Of a stretch of 64,000 bases of DNA, positions 63,979 to 64,000 are shown piece by piece; within the stretch, counting starts at the first letter, position 1, and the number at the start of each line of letters is the position of its first letter. Source of the DNA: Callaeas wilsoni. Its lineage: Eukaryota; Chordata; Aves; Passeriformes; Callaeidae. The notes below the pieces were generated by a model. It saw only the letters and a program-made list of their open reading frames with translations. It was not told the origin of the DNA and searched no databases. Where the stretch lies: NCBI GenBank assembly GCA_013398955.1, contig VWPU01008494.1:147909-211908 (forward strand). The letters run 5' to 3'. The position numbers were made by a program, and so were the translations under genes.

Positions 63979-64000
63979 TGTATTGGTTTGGCACGGGCTG
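63979..64000 (+). mobile_element. Possible start of an avian LTR, cut by window edge
   Basis: The last 22 bases begin TGTATTGGTTTGGCACGG. Many avian endogenous retroviral LTRs begin TGT(A/G)(C/T)TGGTTT with a GGC nearby. Only the first bases are in the window, so neither the LTR body nor a target-site duplication can be seen. Confidence 0.35.

Noticed and set aside
1..64000. CRISPR arrays, bacterial operons, tRNA and rRNA genes
   Set aside because: No regularly spaced repeats, no Shine-Dalgarno-led gene strings and no recognisable structural RNA. The CR1 content places the sequence in a bird genome.

Overview
This window is almost certainly bird nuclear DNA. It contains nine fragments of the CR1 LINE retrotransposon carrying the short-repeat 3' ends typical of avian genomes (tandem units such as ATTCTATG or ATTCTGTG, seen on the plus strand as 'aatcatagaatcatagaat' and 'aatcacagaat'). 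CR1 is the only abundant interspersed repeat I can recognise. The rest is AT-rich, stop-dense sequence with short microsatellites. I found no Alu, B1 or L1 signatures and no prokaryotic gene organisation. I recognise no host exon, tRNA, rRNA, snRNA, CRISPR array or CpG island, so the window looks like a gene desert or the inside of a large intron.

Layout. 1-2213: unique AT-rich DNA with an (ATCT)n microsatellite. 2214-2368: small CR1 tail. 2369-29251: about 27 kb of unique sequence with microsatellites, local duplications and a striking 16-bp inverted repeat at 9073-9172. 29252-30410: two CR1 copies with different 3' ends, 174 bp apart. 30411-39820: unique. 39821-40955: the largest CR1 copy, with reverse transcriptase palm motifs and the ORF2 C-terminus, broken by frameshifts. 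41296-41445: an older CR1 piece. 43921-45211: a 645-bp block present twice in direct orientation, with no difference seen on reading, separated by the only ambiguous base in the window (N at 44566). This is most simply an unmerged contig-end overlap. 45191-45262, 49500-49632, 57891-58030 and 63452-63935: further CR1 fragments. 63979-64000: a possible start of an LTR cut off by the window edge.

How the parts relate. There is no operon or pathway here; the coding signals are decayed LINE ORF2 pieces. Eight of the nine CR1 copies lie on the minus strand, which is compatible with, but does not prove, a host transcription unit read on the plus strand. The most actionable observation is the probable false duplication around the N. 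The most biologically open ones are the inverted repeat at 9073-9172, the hairpin at 27012-27060 and a protein-like but broken frame on the minus strand at about 55010-55417. I did not find convincing evidence of a new biological system.
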